Of a stretch of 64,000 bases of DNA, positions 34,402 through 42,987 are shown piece by piece. The position numbers and the translations under genes were made by a program. Location of the stretch: positions 1-64,000 of the forward strand of contig JAGATA010000018.1 of NCBI GenBank assembly GCA_017621475.1, in the 5' to 3' direction. Numbering within the stretch: position 1 is the stretch's first letter; each line of letters opens with the position of its first letter. The stretch is from Clostridia bacterium (GTDB lineage Bacteria > Bacillota > Clostridia > Oscillospirales > CAG-272). Under the pieces are notes generated by a model that was not told the origin of the DNA, did no database searches, and saw only the letters and a program-made list of their open reading frames with translations.

Positions 34402-35832
34402 TTACATATCCCCCTTTGTTTTATTATAGTTGAGAACAGAGCCTTTGCCGAATTTTGTTATATCATCAATATGGCGTTCAAGCTCTCTTGCAAGAATTTC
34501 AACAACTATCGGAGAACAGAAACCGCCCTGGCATCTTCCCATACCGCCTCTTGTTCTGCGTTTAACGCCGTCAACGTCGGATGCGGGAGGGTTTTGATGT
34601 ATTGCTTCCACTATCTCACCTTCTGTAACGCCTTCGCAACGGCAAACGATACGACCGTATCTGTTATCTTTTTTGATAATTTCGTTCTTTTCGGCAAGAC
34701 TCATTTCGCGGAAAGCGTGTGCGGGTTTTCTTGTGGGAATAAAATCTGTTTTGAGAGAAGCGTTCATTCCCGCTTCCTTGAGAAGCTCTTCAACATATTC
34801 TGCAATCGCAGGGGCAGAAGAAAGACCGGGACTTTCAATTCCTGCGAGAGTAATAACGTTGTTTCTGGATTTGATGATGAAGTCTCCTGTACTTCCGACA
34901 GCGCGAAGTCCGCAGAAAGACGTGATAACTTTATTGAAGGGAATACCATTAGCATTATCTGTAGAGCGATCGATGATCGTGTTAAAGCCTTCGGATGTTG
35001 TAGATGTATCGTCTTTATCTTCCATATCAACGGCTGTGGGACCGAGGAGAAGGTTGCCGTCAACCGTGGGGGAAACAAGAATGCCTTTACCCATTTTTGT
35101 GGGAGTATGGAAGATCGTTCTTTGAGTAAATTTGCCACATTCTTTATCGAGGAGCATATATTCGCCGCGTCTGGGATGAACGTTAAAATCTGCATCGCCA
35201 GTCATAGCAGCAATTTTATCGGAATATACTCCTGCGCTGTTGATAACGTATTTAGCTTCTACTGTTCTTCCGTCTGCGGCAGTGATAACATAAACCTCAC
35301 CGTTTTTCTCTATATTTACAACTTCAAAATCAAGTTTAAGATCTGCACCGTTATCCATAGCATTGCCCACGGCAGCTATGCAAAGCTCATAGGGGCAAAC
35401 TATTGCACCTGTTTTTGCAAGGAGTGCACAGGAAAGGTCAGGGTTGAGATTGGGTTCAAGCGCAAAAAGTTCGTCCTTTTCAATGATGCTAAGCCCCTTA
35501 ACACCGTTGCGAAGCCCTCTTTCATAAATAGCTTCAATCTCTGCGCGTTCATTTTCAAAAGCAACGACAAGGGATTCGTTTCTTTTATATTTAACACCAA
35601 GCTCTGCTGCAACCTGTTCCATCATTTCAGAGCCGCGAACATTAAATTTTGCTTTGAGAGAGCCTTCTTTTGCGTCAAAGCCGGCGTGAACGATGGCGCT
35701 GTTAGCTTTAGTTGCACCCATTGCAACATCGTTTTCTTTTTCAAGAATGCACAAGTTAATATCGTATTTTGCAAGAGTTCTTGCAATCATACCACCTACA
35801 ACACCTGCGCCGATAATTACTATATCGTACAT
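34402..35832 (-). CDS. GlpA-like FAD dehydrogenase with [2Fe-2S] BFD domain
   Basis: A 476-residue protein. The N-terminal DAO-fold FAD domain (VIIGAGVVGGMIARTL; then GATKANSAIVHAG, as in GlpA/GlpD) ends near 370. The C-terminal BFD-like domain has VCRCEGVTEGEI, then GGMGRCQGGFCSP, giving four Cys for a [2Fe-2S] cluster. Most likely an anaerobic glycerol-3-phosphate dehydrogenase or a related 2-hydroxyacid oxidase. It is first in its operon (AAGGAAGG site). No glpK or glpF is close, so the substrate is uncertain. Confidence 0.88.
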   Translation of the reverse strand: MYDIVIIGAGVVGGMIARTLAKYDINLCILEKENDVAMGATKANSAIVHAGFDAKEGSLKAKFNVRGSEMMEQVAAELGVKYKRNESLVVAFENERAEIEAIYERGLRNGVKGLSIIEKDELFALEPNLNPDLSCALLAKTGAIVCPYELCIAAVGNAMDNGADLKLDFEVVNIEKNGEVYVITAADGRTVEAKYVINSAGVYSDKIAAMTGDADFNVHPRRGEYMLLDKECGKFTQRTIFHTPTKMGKGILVSPTVDGNLLLGPTAVDMEDKDDTSTTSEGFNTIIDRSTDNANGIPFNKVITSFCGLRAVGSTGDFIIKSRNNVITLAGIESPGLSSAPAIAEYVEELLKEAGMNASLKTDFIPTRKPAHAFREMSLAEKNEIIKKDNRYGRIVCRCEGVTEGEIVEAIHQNPPASDVDGVKRRTRGGMGRCQGGFCSPIVVEILARELERHIDDITKFGKGSVLNYNKTKGDM

Positions 35833-35954
35833 AAATTTTGCCTTCCTTATTTTTATTTTTGCAGAAAAAAGCGCGGAAAACTATCTTGCTATGAAAATCT
35901 CCGCACATTACATATTATATATTATATCATTCTGAGCTTTTGTTTGTCAATGAG

Positions 35955-35998
35955 AAAAAAGGAGTTTGCGTATGGAAATACGTGCAAACTCCTTTGTA
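35955..35998 (-). terminator. Terminator of DUF3267 gene
   Basis: On the minus strand AAAGGAGTTTGC pairs with GCAAACTCCTTT around an inner ATAC/GTAT stem, followed by TTTTT. It sits 4 bases past the stop at 36002. Confidence 0.8.
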
Positions 35999-36001
35999 AA
36001 G

Positions 36002-36748
36002 CTATTTTATATTGAATTGTTCTTCGAATTCGCCGCGAAGTCTGAGCGTAGCGTTGGTTTCTTTAACGGTTTCTGTTTCAGATAATTTACCGTTTGAATA
36101 TTCAAATTGACGGTGATATATTTTATCAAGCTCCAGCGTTACGAATATTTGGTGAATTATCAAAGGTTCGTTTTTGTTTTTAATTGTCAATGAAAAATTT
36201 ATAAAATTGAGCATATCCGAAGGGAGCTTTAGAAGCCCTATTATGTCAGTAATATCAATAGAAGACGATGACAGGTTCAATAAAGATATAAACACCAGTG
36301 GGGTCTTGAGCTCCGGAAAAAAGAATGCAAGCACTGTCGGCAAAGCCGTAAGCAGGATGAGTGGAAATGCGTAAAACAAAACGGCTCGTGTTTTATTCCA
36401 TATTCCAAACGATGGAGCTACATAAGCCCCTATCCAAGAAAAAGTCTTTGTATATGGGAAAAAGCAGATCCTGTCAACTTTTCTATGGGAGAGCAAGCAA
36501 AAAAGCGCGTGGCAAAGCTCGTGCAGCGGCAATAAAAATATCAATGCCGCTATAACAAACCAATAATCAGAGAGCATTTGTCTGGAAAAGACTATCGAAA
36601 AAATCAGCAGAGGGAGCGTTGTAGCCAATAAGACGTATTTGTGAAATTTTTTTCTGTTGTTTTCGTCGCTTACTTTTTCGGCGTTTTCCCAAACATAAGA
36701 TATTCTCGGATAAAAATGCTCTTCGTTTTTGAAAAAAGTAATTTTCAT
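36002..36748 (-). CDS. DUF3267 putative membrane metalloprotease
   Basis: A 248-residue membrane protein with the zincin-type motif H76-E-L-C-H80 inside the second hydrophobic segment (LLPLHELCHALF), typical of DUF3267. Hydrophobic segments lie at about 38-55, 62-90, 120-150. The C-terminal 60 residues are soluble and charged. Substrate is unknown; site-2-protease-like intramembrane proteolysis is possible. Own CGGAG site; the gene ends in its own terminator. Confidence 0.8.
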   Translation of the reverse strand: MKITFFKNEEHFYPRISYVWENAEKVSDENNRKKFHKYVLLATTLPLLIFSIVFSRQMLSDYWFVIAALIFLLPLHELCHALFCLLSHRKVDRICFFPYTKTFSWIGAYVAPSFGIWNKTRAVLFYAFPLILLTALPTVLAFFFPELKTPLVFISLLNLSSSSIDITDIIGLLKLPSDMLNFINFSLTIKNKNEPLIIHQIFVTLELDKIYHRQFEYSNGKLSETETVKETNATLRLRGEFEEQFNIK

Positions 36749-36781
36749 TCTGTCGTTCTCCGATGTGAAGTGCTTTCGTGC

Positions 36782-37333
36782 TTATTTCTTTTCGATAAGG
36801 AAAAAGAAAGGTGAAGTAGGGGAGTTCACTATCTTGAATTTCGTGGCGCAAATCTGTCTTCTATCGAGCTTTGAAAGCATCTCTTCAATAAGCTCGCCTT
36901 CAAGAGAACCTTCTGCGTGTCCGGGATAAACGGCGCAAAGTATAGCGCCGTCGGGGGCGAGAAGATCGATTCCCGCAGAAATCGCAAGCAAGCTCGTTTC
37001 GTGGAGCGTTGTTATGGTCTTATCTCCGCCGGGGAGGTAACCAAGGTTGAAAAGCCCGGCACAAATAGGCTCTTTTACGTAATTTTTTACATTATGGTGT
37101 GAATCGAGAATGAGAGTGTAATTTTTATCCGCATTTTCTTTTTCAAGGAGTGCCGCCGTGGAATCAAGTGCCGCCTGCTGAATATCGAAGGCATAAACTT
37201 TGCCGTCTTTGCCTACAGCACGAGAAAGCCAAAGGGTATCGTGACCGTTGCCCATTGTAAAGTCAACAACTGTTACGCCCTCTTTTATGTGTGCGGAAAT
37301 AAACTGTTTTTCTGTTTTCAAAAGATCTATCAT
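36782..37333 (-). CDS. mnmM: tRNA methyltransferase MnmM (YtqB family)
   Basis: A 183-residue Rossmann-fold SAM methyltransferase. VVDFTMGNGHDTLWLS is motif I, FDIQQAALDST motif II, and FNLGYLPGGDK is the YtqB signature. The family methylates nm5(s2)U34 in tRNA to mnm5(s2)U, replacing the MnmC domain in Firmicutes. AAAGG lies before the ATG. It lies 33 bases upstream of the DUF3267 gene on the same strand and may share its transcript. Confidence 0.87.
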   Translation of the reverse strand: MIDLLKTEKQFISAHIKEGVTVVDFTMGNGHDTLWLSRAVGKDGKVYAFDIQQAALDSTAALLEKENADKNYTLILDSHHNVKNYVKEPICAGLFNLGYLPGGDKTITTLHETSLLAISAGIDLLAPDGAILCAVYPGHAEGSLEGELIEEMLSKLDRRQICATKFKIVNSPTSPFFFLIEKK

Positions 37334-37348
37334 ATTGTTTTCCTTTGC

Positions 37349-37520
37349 TTATAATTTTAATATTTCTTCGGCTGTTTCGGAAGAAATTTATTGTCGGTAT
37401 TGATCTTTACCGTACTGAGATTTTCGTATAAATGCAGTCCGGAAGCGAGTTTTTTAGCTTTTGACATACTGTAGTCTTGCCCACTCCCATAGTTCCGCCA
37501 ATAATATAAAGTTTTTTCAT
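37349..37520 (-). pseudogene. Decayed P-loop nucleotide kinase
   Basis: A 37-codon frame (37407-37520) begins MKKLYIIGGTMGVGKTTVCQ, an intact Walker A of an AAA_33-type kinase, and stops early. In the +1 frame from about 37435 the same strand reads GLHLYENLSTVKINTDNKF, and after another shift SETAEEILKL then stop: a plausible C-terminus of the same kind of kinase. The middle (well over 100 residues in intact relatives) is gone. So this is an internal deletion plus at least two frameshifts. Confidence 0.75.
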
Positions 37521-37521
37521 A

Positions 37522-37668
37522 TCAACTCTTTTTGTTAAGAAGGAATGCAAGAAACACAAGTACAACAGCGCCGGAAGCGAATGCAAACGCCAACCAACCT
37601 TTGAAATAAAAACTTAAAAATATAAGCAATACGATAATAACTATTAAAATATCGATAAGTTTTTTCAT
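37522..37668 (-). CDS. Small two-helix membrane protein
   Basis: A 48-residue frame, MKKLIDILIVIIVLLIFLSF at the start, with two hydrophobic segments (about 4-20 and 24-44) around a KGW turn, ending LNKKS. It begins 1 base after the stop of the ACT-domain gene, so translation may be coupled. It ends 1 base before the start of the decayed kinase. No known family. The ribosome site is weak. Confidence 0.5.
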   Translation of the reverse strand: MKKLIDILIVIIVLLIFLSFYFKGWLAFAFASGAVVLVFLAFLLNKKS

Positions 37669-37669
37669 T

Positions 37670-38107
37670 TTAATCCACTGCGACAAGCTTTGCGCTGTTT
37701 GCTCCTTTGATTTCTGAAATTTTACGAACTATATCTTCAACACGGTTTTTTGTATTCGTAAGATCTAATGATATTACAACGTGCGCTTTCCCGTTTACCG
37801 GCAGATTTTGAGAGATGGTTAAAATACTTGCATCGAAAGATGATATTATGTTAAGAACCTCAACAAGTTTGCCTGCTTCGTGGATAAGGCTAAGCGAGAT
37901 TATTGCTTTTCTGCACATAGAAAAATCATTTGGTACAAATACAAAATCTTTATATTTATAGTATGTACTGCGGGAGATACCAACAGCTTTAACCGCTTCG
38001 CTTACATCTTTGCAAATACCTTCTGCAAGATAAGCACGTGCGGTAATAACTTTTTCGTAATAATCGGGAAGAATGCTTTTGTCGACGATGAAATAATTGT
38101 TTTTCAT
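37670..38107 (-). CDS. ACT domain protein (PheB/UPF0735)
   Basis: A 145-residue protein. Residues 15-60 hold an HTH-like segment (EAVKAVGISRSTYYKYKD) and residues 70-145 an ACT fold (ISLSLIHEAGKLVEVLNIIS). The family is often annotated PheB or as an ACT regulatory protein and commonly accompanies hom/thrB. A role as amino-acid-sensing regulator of threonine/homoserine metabolism fits its place downstream of thrC-thrB. TAGGA site. Confidence 0.88.
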   Translation of the reverse strand: MKNNYFIVDKSILPDYYEKVITARAYLAEGICKDVSEAVKAVGISRSTYYKYKDFVFVPNDFSMCRKAIISLSLIHEAGKLVEVLNIISSFDASILTISQNLPVNGKAHVVISLDLTNTKNRVEDIVRKISEIKGANSAKLVAVD

Positions 38108-38127
38108 AAAAAATTCCTAGAATATTA

Positions 38128-39003
38128 TTATATTATCATTGCCCCGTATTTATCTACGGTAAGAGGATAGACCTTCCAGCTGTTCGGGAGTTCTTTGAAA
38201 TTTTTTTCAAGCTCTTCCGATATGTCTTTGTCTGAAATACACATACAAGTTGAACCTGAACCGCTTATAAAGAACACAGGAGCTCCGGCACGTTTGGCTG
38301 CGCATTGTGCTTCGGCATAACCGTGTATAAGATCTGTGCGGTAGGGTTGATGTATTTTGTCTGTAAGCGCAGGGATGAGGGTATTCATATTTCCTGTTTC
38401 CAAAGCTTTTATAAGAAATGCAACGTGAGAAATATTATAAACTACATCTGCTCTTGAATAAGCTTTGGGCAGGACAGAACGTGCAACGCTTGTTTTGACC
38501 TCAAAATCCGGTATGAGAGCGAAAAATTTCAGCTTTTCGGAAACAGGGTAGCTTAAAGTATAAAGATGCCCTTCGTGCATCATAGAAGCTGTGAATCCAC
38601 CAAATATTGCGGGAGTAATATTGTCTGCATGGCCTTCTATCGGGGTGCATATCTTGGCAAGCTCAAACTTTGAAAAGCCACACCCCAGTATCTTGTTTGC
38701 AGCTACCGCGCCCGCAGCGATAAGTGTTGCGGAAGAACCAAGTCCTCTTGCAACGGGAATATCACAGGAAAATGCTATGTGAACGCCGCCGATATTTTTA
38801 CCTGCTGATTCAGCTACTTTTTTGTAGGCAACATAACAAAGATTGTACTCGTTCTGATATTTTTTATCGCAACCGGAAAAGGAAATGCCGCTTTCCATAT
38901 ATGTAAATTCAAATGTATTATAAAGCGAAAAAGCGATGCCGAGAGAATCGAATCCCGGACCAATATTTGCGCTTGTTGCAGGAACACGAACAGTGACTTT
39001 CAT
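38128..39003 (-). CDS. thrB: Homoserine kinase
   Basis: A 291-residue GHMP kinase phosphorylating homoserine. Seen: VRVPATSANIGPGFDSLGIA, the ATP loop PVARGLGSSATLIAAG near 88-103, and the C-terminal FFISGSGSTCMC motif. The start overlaps the thrC stop by one base (TAATG), indicating translational coupling. Confidence 0.96.
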   Translation of the reverse strand: MKVTVRVPATSANIGPGFDSLGIAFSLYNTFEFTYMESGISFSGCDKKYQNEYNLCYVAYKKVAESAGKNIGGVHIAFSCDIPVARGLGSSATLIAAGAVAANKILGCGFSKFELAKICTPIEGHADNITPAIFGGFTASMMHEGHLYTLSYPVSEKLKFFALIPDFEVKTSVARSVLPKAYSRADVVYNISHVAFLIKALETGNMNTLIPALTDKIHQPYRTDLIHGYAEAQCAAKRAGAPVFFISGSGSTCMCISDKDISEELEKNFKELPNSWKVYPLTVDKYGAMII

Positions 39004-40457
39004 TATTTTGCCTCCGCGCGTGAAAGAACATAATCTTGCATATCTTCTTTTGCAATCTTGTCATTGTGAAGGTTTTCTGCTTTATCAAGATCTGCCAGAG
39101 ATTCGGGAATTGGGGCTTCTGTCAGCTCGTGAAGGGTTTTTATCATTTCAAATTCGTTTCCCGAAACGGCTTTTCCGAGAGCTTTGAGAACGCTGCCAGA
39201 GAATTTATAGGGGGATGCTGTAGAGAGAATAACCGTTTTATTCTCTGTGGAAGCGAGTTTTTCGCTCACATTCCAAGCAACAGCAGTGTGTGTGTCCATA
39301 AGATAATTATGTTCGCGGAATACTTTGCCGATGGTATCAAGGGTTTGTTCATCGTTGCAACAACCTGCGGCAAATTTATCGGTGAGTGCGCTAAGTTCGT
39401 TTTCGGGAATTGTATATTCGCCTTTTTCGAAAAGTGTTTTCATATATTCGGCGTTTTTATCCGTACCGTAGGTAAGGCTTATAAGTCTTTCGAGATTGCT
39501 GGAAATAAGGATGTCCATAGAAGGTGAGCGTGTTATTTTAAACTTGCGAAGTTTGTTGTAGCGTCCGGTTTCAAAAAATTCTGTAAGAACTTTATTTTCG
39601 TTCGAAGCACAAACAAGTTTTCCAACGGGCAGACCTATCTTTTCAGCAAAATATCCTGCAAGTATATCACCGAAATTACCCGTGGGAACTACGAAATCGA
39701 CTTTATCGTAAAGTTTGATTTCTCCCGCTTTAACAAGATCTCGGTAAGCGGTAAAGTAATAAGCTATCTGAGGAACAAGTCTGCCGATATTTATGGAGTT
39801 TGCGCTGGAAAGAGCGGTTCCTTCAGGCATTTTGCATTCTGCGAAGATCTTTTTTACACCGCTTTGTGCGTCATCAAAGTTACCGTCAACGGATGAAACA
39901 AAAACATTTTTTCCGGGGCAGGCTGTCATTTGTTTTTCCTGTACTGCGCTTGTGCCGTGCGCAGGATAGAAAACGATTATCTTAGTTCCCGGAACGTCGG
40001 AAAATCCATGTGCGGCGGCACTTCCTGTGTCTCCGCTTGTGGCGGTCAAAATAACTGTTTCTTCCGTAATACCTTTTTTCTTTTTGGCGGCAGTTATAAG
40101 TCGTGGAAGAACGGAAAGCGCTACGTCTTTGAAAGCGCAGGTGGGACCGTGGTAAAGTTCAAGAACAAATTTATCGCCTACTTTAGACAGAGGTGCAAGA
40201 TCTTGAGCTTTAAAAGTTCCGTTATAAGCGGAATTGACAATATCTTTTATTTCATCATAAGAAAAATCCGTAAAAAATTTAGAGAGTATTTCTGCTGAAA
40301 TTTCATTTGAAGTCATTTCGATGATCTTTTCAAGACAAACCTTGGCTTCATCAAAATTTTCCGGTAAATAGAGCCCGCCGTCGGGTGCGATTCCGCGAAG
40401 TATCGCGTCAGAGGAGGAGGTTTTGATATTTTTGTTGCGAGAACTGTAGTAAAACAT
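39003..40457 (-). CDS. thrC: Threonine synthase
   Basis: A 484-residue PLP enzyme converting O-phosphohomoserine to threonine. Seen: YYSSRNKNIKTSSSDAI, GPTCAFKDVALSVLPRL with the PLP-binding Lys of FKD, TATSGDTGSAAAHGF, and the PLP-phosphate site VPTGNFGDILAGY. This is the longer type II form without an N-terminal regulatory domain. It heads the thrC-thrB-ACT operon and is divergent from hom. Confidence 0.96.
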   Translation of the reverse strand: MFYYSSRNKNIKTSSSDAILRGIAPDGGLYLPENFDEAKVCLEKIIEMTSNEISAEILSKFFTDFSYDEIKDIVNSAYNGTFKAQDLAPLSKVGDKFVLELYHGPTCAFKDVALSVLPRLITAAKKKKGITEETVILTATSGDTGSAAAHGFSDVPGTKIIVFYPAHGTSAVQEKQMTACPGKNVFVSSVDGNFDDAQSGVKKIFAECKMPEGTALSSANSINIGRLVPQIAYYFTAYRDLVKAGEIKLYDKVDFVVPTGNFGDILAGYFAEKIGLPVGKLVCASNENKVLTEFFETGRYNKLRKFKITRSPSMDILISSNLERLISLTYGTDKNAEYMKTLFEKGEYTIPENELSALTDKFAAGCCNDEQTLDTIGKVFREHNYLMDTHTAVAWNVSEKLASTENKTVILSTASPYKFSGSVLKALGKAVSGNEFEMIKTLHELTEAPIPESLADLDKAENLHNDKIAKEDMQDYVLSRAEAK

Positions 40458-40500
40458 TGTAAAAATCCTTTTGAAATTTAAAAATTTGCTGCTTGAGCTA

Positions 40501-40529
40501 TTGCTTTTTTGCTGATATTATGATACACT
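40501..40529 (+). promoter_or_regulatory. Promoter of hom
   Basis: TTGCTT, 17-base spacer, TACACT, 61 bases before hom, in the 132-base divergent region shared with thrC. Confidence 0.6.
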
Positions 40530-40589
40530 ATTCGCGTTAGAAAAACAAGTGTTTTTGAAATAAAGACACAAAAGAAAGGCAAAAAAATT

Positions 40590-41753
40590 ATGAAAGCTGC
40601 AATTTTGGGCTTCGGCGTTGTTGGAAGCGGTACTTATGAAGTACTTTCCAAAAGTCCTGTAAAGGTAGATGTGAAGCGAATTCTCGACATCAGACACGAT
40701 CCGTTGGTCGCTGATAAACTCACCACAGATATTAACGATATATTGAATGATCCGGAGATAGAACTCGTTGCGGAAACTATGGGTGGTCTTCACCCTGCTT
40801 ATGAATACGTTACGGCTGCGATGAAAGCGGGCAAAAATGTTGTCACATCAAATAAAAAGCTTGTTGCGACATATTATGCGGAGCTTATTTCTCTTGCGGA
40901 AGAAAAGGGTGTATCTTTCCGTTTTACTCCTTCCGCCGGCGGTGGTATTCCTTGGCTTTCCAACATAGTGCACAGAGCATGCACGGAGAAAATATTAAAA
41001 GTTCAGGGAATCATAAACGGCACAACAAACTTTATCCTCGACTCCATGCAGTCCAGGGGTGCGGATTTTTCCGAAGTTCTTGCAGAGGCTCAAGATCTTG
41101 GTTATGCTGAACGTGACCCTTCTTCTGATATAGACGGCGAGGATGTAAAGTTCAAATGTGCGCTTTCTGCATCCTGTGCTTTCGGTGTTCAGGTGAGTGA
41201 ATCCGATATTCCTACTTTCTCTTTGCGCAATATCAAAAAAGATGATATGGCATATGCGTCTAAGATGGGAATGAACGTTAAATATATGGCATTCGCCGCA
41301 AACAAAGGTGAGGGTGCTTTTTCTGCATATGTAGAACCCGTATTTGTTCCTAATAACTGCCTTGAGGCTTCGGTTCATCTAAATAATAACTTTGTAAGCC
41401 TATTCGGTGAATATTCCGGAAGACTTTCTTTCTTCGGTCAGGGTGCAGGTAAATATCCCACAGGTGCTTCTGTTGCTACCGATATGATAGCTATTTTCAA
41501 AGGAAAGAATTTCCCGGTTATTTGCAAAGGTAACGGGATTGTAAAGAACGGGGAAGAATTCCACAGATACTACATTCGAACCACGGAAAAACTTGCTGCT
41601 CTTTGCGGCTTGGTTGAAACCTGCGAAGAGAAAAACGGTGTATTTTATATAGTGACTCGCGAAATTTCCGTTGAGAGTATGCACAAGTTTGCAGATGAAA
41701 TAAGAAAGAGAGATGCCGATGTATTTTTTGCCGGTATCCATCCCGAAGTTTAA
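40590..41753 (+). CDS. hom: Homoserine dehydrogenase
   Basis: A 387-residue NAD(P)-dependent enzyme. LGFGVVGSGTYEVL binds the cofactor, VTSNKKLVATYY follows, INGTTNFIL and GYAERDPSSDIDGEDVKFK are the catalytic signature (Lys/Asp/Glu), and GAGKYPTGASVATD is conserved. The C-terminal ACT-like portion is short compared with the about 430-residue Bacillus enzyme, so feedback control by threonine may be weaker. It is divergent from thrC and upstream of asd. Confidence 0.95.
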   Translation: MKAAILGFGVVGSGTYEVLSKSPVKVDVKRILDIRHDPLVADKLTTDINDILNDPEIELVAETMGGLHPAYEYVTAAMKAGKNVVTSNKKLVATYYAELISLAEEKGVSFRFTPSAGGGIPWLSNIVHRACTEKILKVQGIINGTTNFILDSMQSRGADFSEVLAEAQDLGYAERDPSSDIDGEDVKFKCALSASCAFGVQVSESDIPTFSLRNIKKDDMAYASKMGMNVKYMAFAANKGEGAFSAYVEPVFVPNNCLEASVHLNNNFVSLFGEYSGRLSFFGQGAGKYPTGASVATDMIAIFKGKNFPVICKGNGIVKNGEEFHRYYIRTTEKLAALCGLVETCEEKNGVFYIVTREISVESMHKFADEIRKRDADVFFAGIHPEV

Positions 41754-41826
41754 TAACTTAGCGAGTTAACTATCTTTTTGAATTACATTTTTCAGCTTTT
41801 TTAATATACTATATAATAAAAAAGTA

Positions 41827-41855
41827 TTGCACTTTTTTTGTTACTGTAGTATAAT
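41827..41855 (+). promoter_or_regulatory. Promoter of asd
   Basis: TTGCAC, 17-base spacer, TATAAT, 40 bases before asd. Confidence 0.75.
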
Positions 41856-41894
41856 TATAAAACATATTTTTATTTTTTCTTTAGGAGACCCACA

Positions 41895-42896
41895 ATGAAA
41901 ACTTATAATGTTGCTATTCTCGGTGCTACCGGCGCGGTAGGCCGTGAAATGCTTAAAGTTTTAGAGGAAAGAAATTTCCCTGTAAACGAGCTTCGTCTTC
42001 TTGCAAGCGCAAGAAGCGTTGGTAAAAAGATCGCTTTCCGCGGCAATGAGATCGCTGTTCAGGAAGCTACTGAAAATGCTTTTGAAGGTATGGACATCGT
42101 TCTTGGTGCGGCATCCAACGAACTTGCAAAGCAGATGGCTCCCGCTATAAAAGCGTCAGGTGCTGTATTTATAGATAACTCCAGCGCTTTCCGTATGGAT
42201 CCCACAGTTCCGCTCGTTGTTCCCGAAATCAATCCCGAAGATGCTATGAAACATAACGGCATAGTTTCTAACCCTAATTGCTCAACGATCATTACACTCG
42301 TTGCAGTTAATGCTATCAATAAGCTTTCTCCCATTAAAAGTATGATCGCTTCCACATATCAGGCTGTAAGCGGTGCAGGTATCGGCGGCATATATGAGCT
42401 TGAAGCACAGGAAAAGGCTATTGTAGAAGGCGGCGATATCGAAAAAGATACTTTCCCTTATCAGATCGCTCGTAATCTTATCCCTCAAATAGGTGGTTTT
42501 GGTGAAAACCTTTATACATCCGAAGAAATGAAGATGCAGAACGAAGGCAGAAAGATACTCCACCTTCCCAACCTCAACGTAACTTGTACTTGCGTGAGAG
42601 TTCCGATCATTCGTTCCCACTCTATTTCTGCGGTTGTATTCACAGAAGATAAGCTTTCTGTTGAAGCTGTAAAAGAAGCTATTGCAAATGCGAAGGGGTG
42701 CAAACTTACAGATGAACCCGAAGCAAAGGTTTATCCGATGCCTCTTGATACAAGCGACCAGGATCTCGTTTTTGTTGGACGTATAAGAGAAGATCTTACG
42801 GCTGACAATGGTATTGCGCTTTTCTGTTGCGGTGACCAGGTGAGAAAAGGTGCTGCTACGAACGCGGTACAGATAGCAGAACTTTTTGTAAAATAA
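41895..42896 (+). CDS. asd: Aspartate-semialdehyde dehydrogenase
   Basis: A 333-residue enzyme reducing aspartyl phosphate to the semialdehyde, the branch point for lysine/DAP and threonine. Seen: AILGATGAVGREML, DIVLGAASNELAKQMAP, the catalytic Cys in SNPNCSTIITL, QAVSGAG, and RVPIIRSHS with the active-site His. AGGAG lies upstream. With hom, thrB and thrC it places most of the aspartate-to-threonine route in 5 kb; aspartokinase is not in the window. Confidence 0.97.
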   Translation: MKTYNVAILGATGAVGREMLKVLEERNFPVNELRLLASARSVGKKIAFRGNEIAVQEATENAFEGMDIVLGAASNELAKQMAPAIKASGAVFIDNSSAFRMDPTVPLVVPEINPEDAMKHNGIVSNPNCSTIITLVAVNAINKLSPIKSMIASTYQAVSGAGIGGIYELEAQEKAIVEGGDIEKDTFPYQIARNLIPQIGGFGENLYTSEEMKMQNEGRKILHLPNLNVTCTCVRVPIIRSHSISAVVFTEDKLSVEAVKEAIANAKGCKLTDEPEAKVYPMPLDTSDQDLVFVGRIREDLTADNGIALFCCGDQVRKGAATNAVQIAELFVK

Positions 42897-42908
42897 TTGA
42901 AATAGAAT

Positions 42909-42941
42909 AAAAAAACCGTCTTTACAAAAGGCGGTTTTTTT
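42909..42941 (+). terminator. Intrinsic terminator of asd
   Basis: AAAAAACCG-tc and gg-CGGTTTTTTT. The loop and 3' arm contain the -35 and spacer of the ppa promoter. Confidence 0.8.
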
Positions 42942-42949
42942 GATATAAT
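42921..42949 (+). promoter_or_regulatory. Promoter of ppa inside terminator
   Basis: TTTACA, 17-base spacer, TATAAT. The -35 lies in the loop of the asd terminator. Confidence 0.65.
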
Positions 42950-42987
42950 AAAATATGTAATTCAATATCTCAAGGGAGGATTTTATT

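Noticed and set aside
34471-36015. 514-codon plus-strand open frame, and a similar one at 33249-34190
   Set aside because: They are antisense to the GlpA-like and flavoprotein genes, are implausibly Cys/Phe-rich, and lack ribosome sites.
40458-40589. T-box or threonine leader-peptide attenuator before hom/thrC
   Set aside because: No T-box core motif, no Thr/Ile codon run and no terminator hairpin in this 132-base divergent region.
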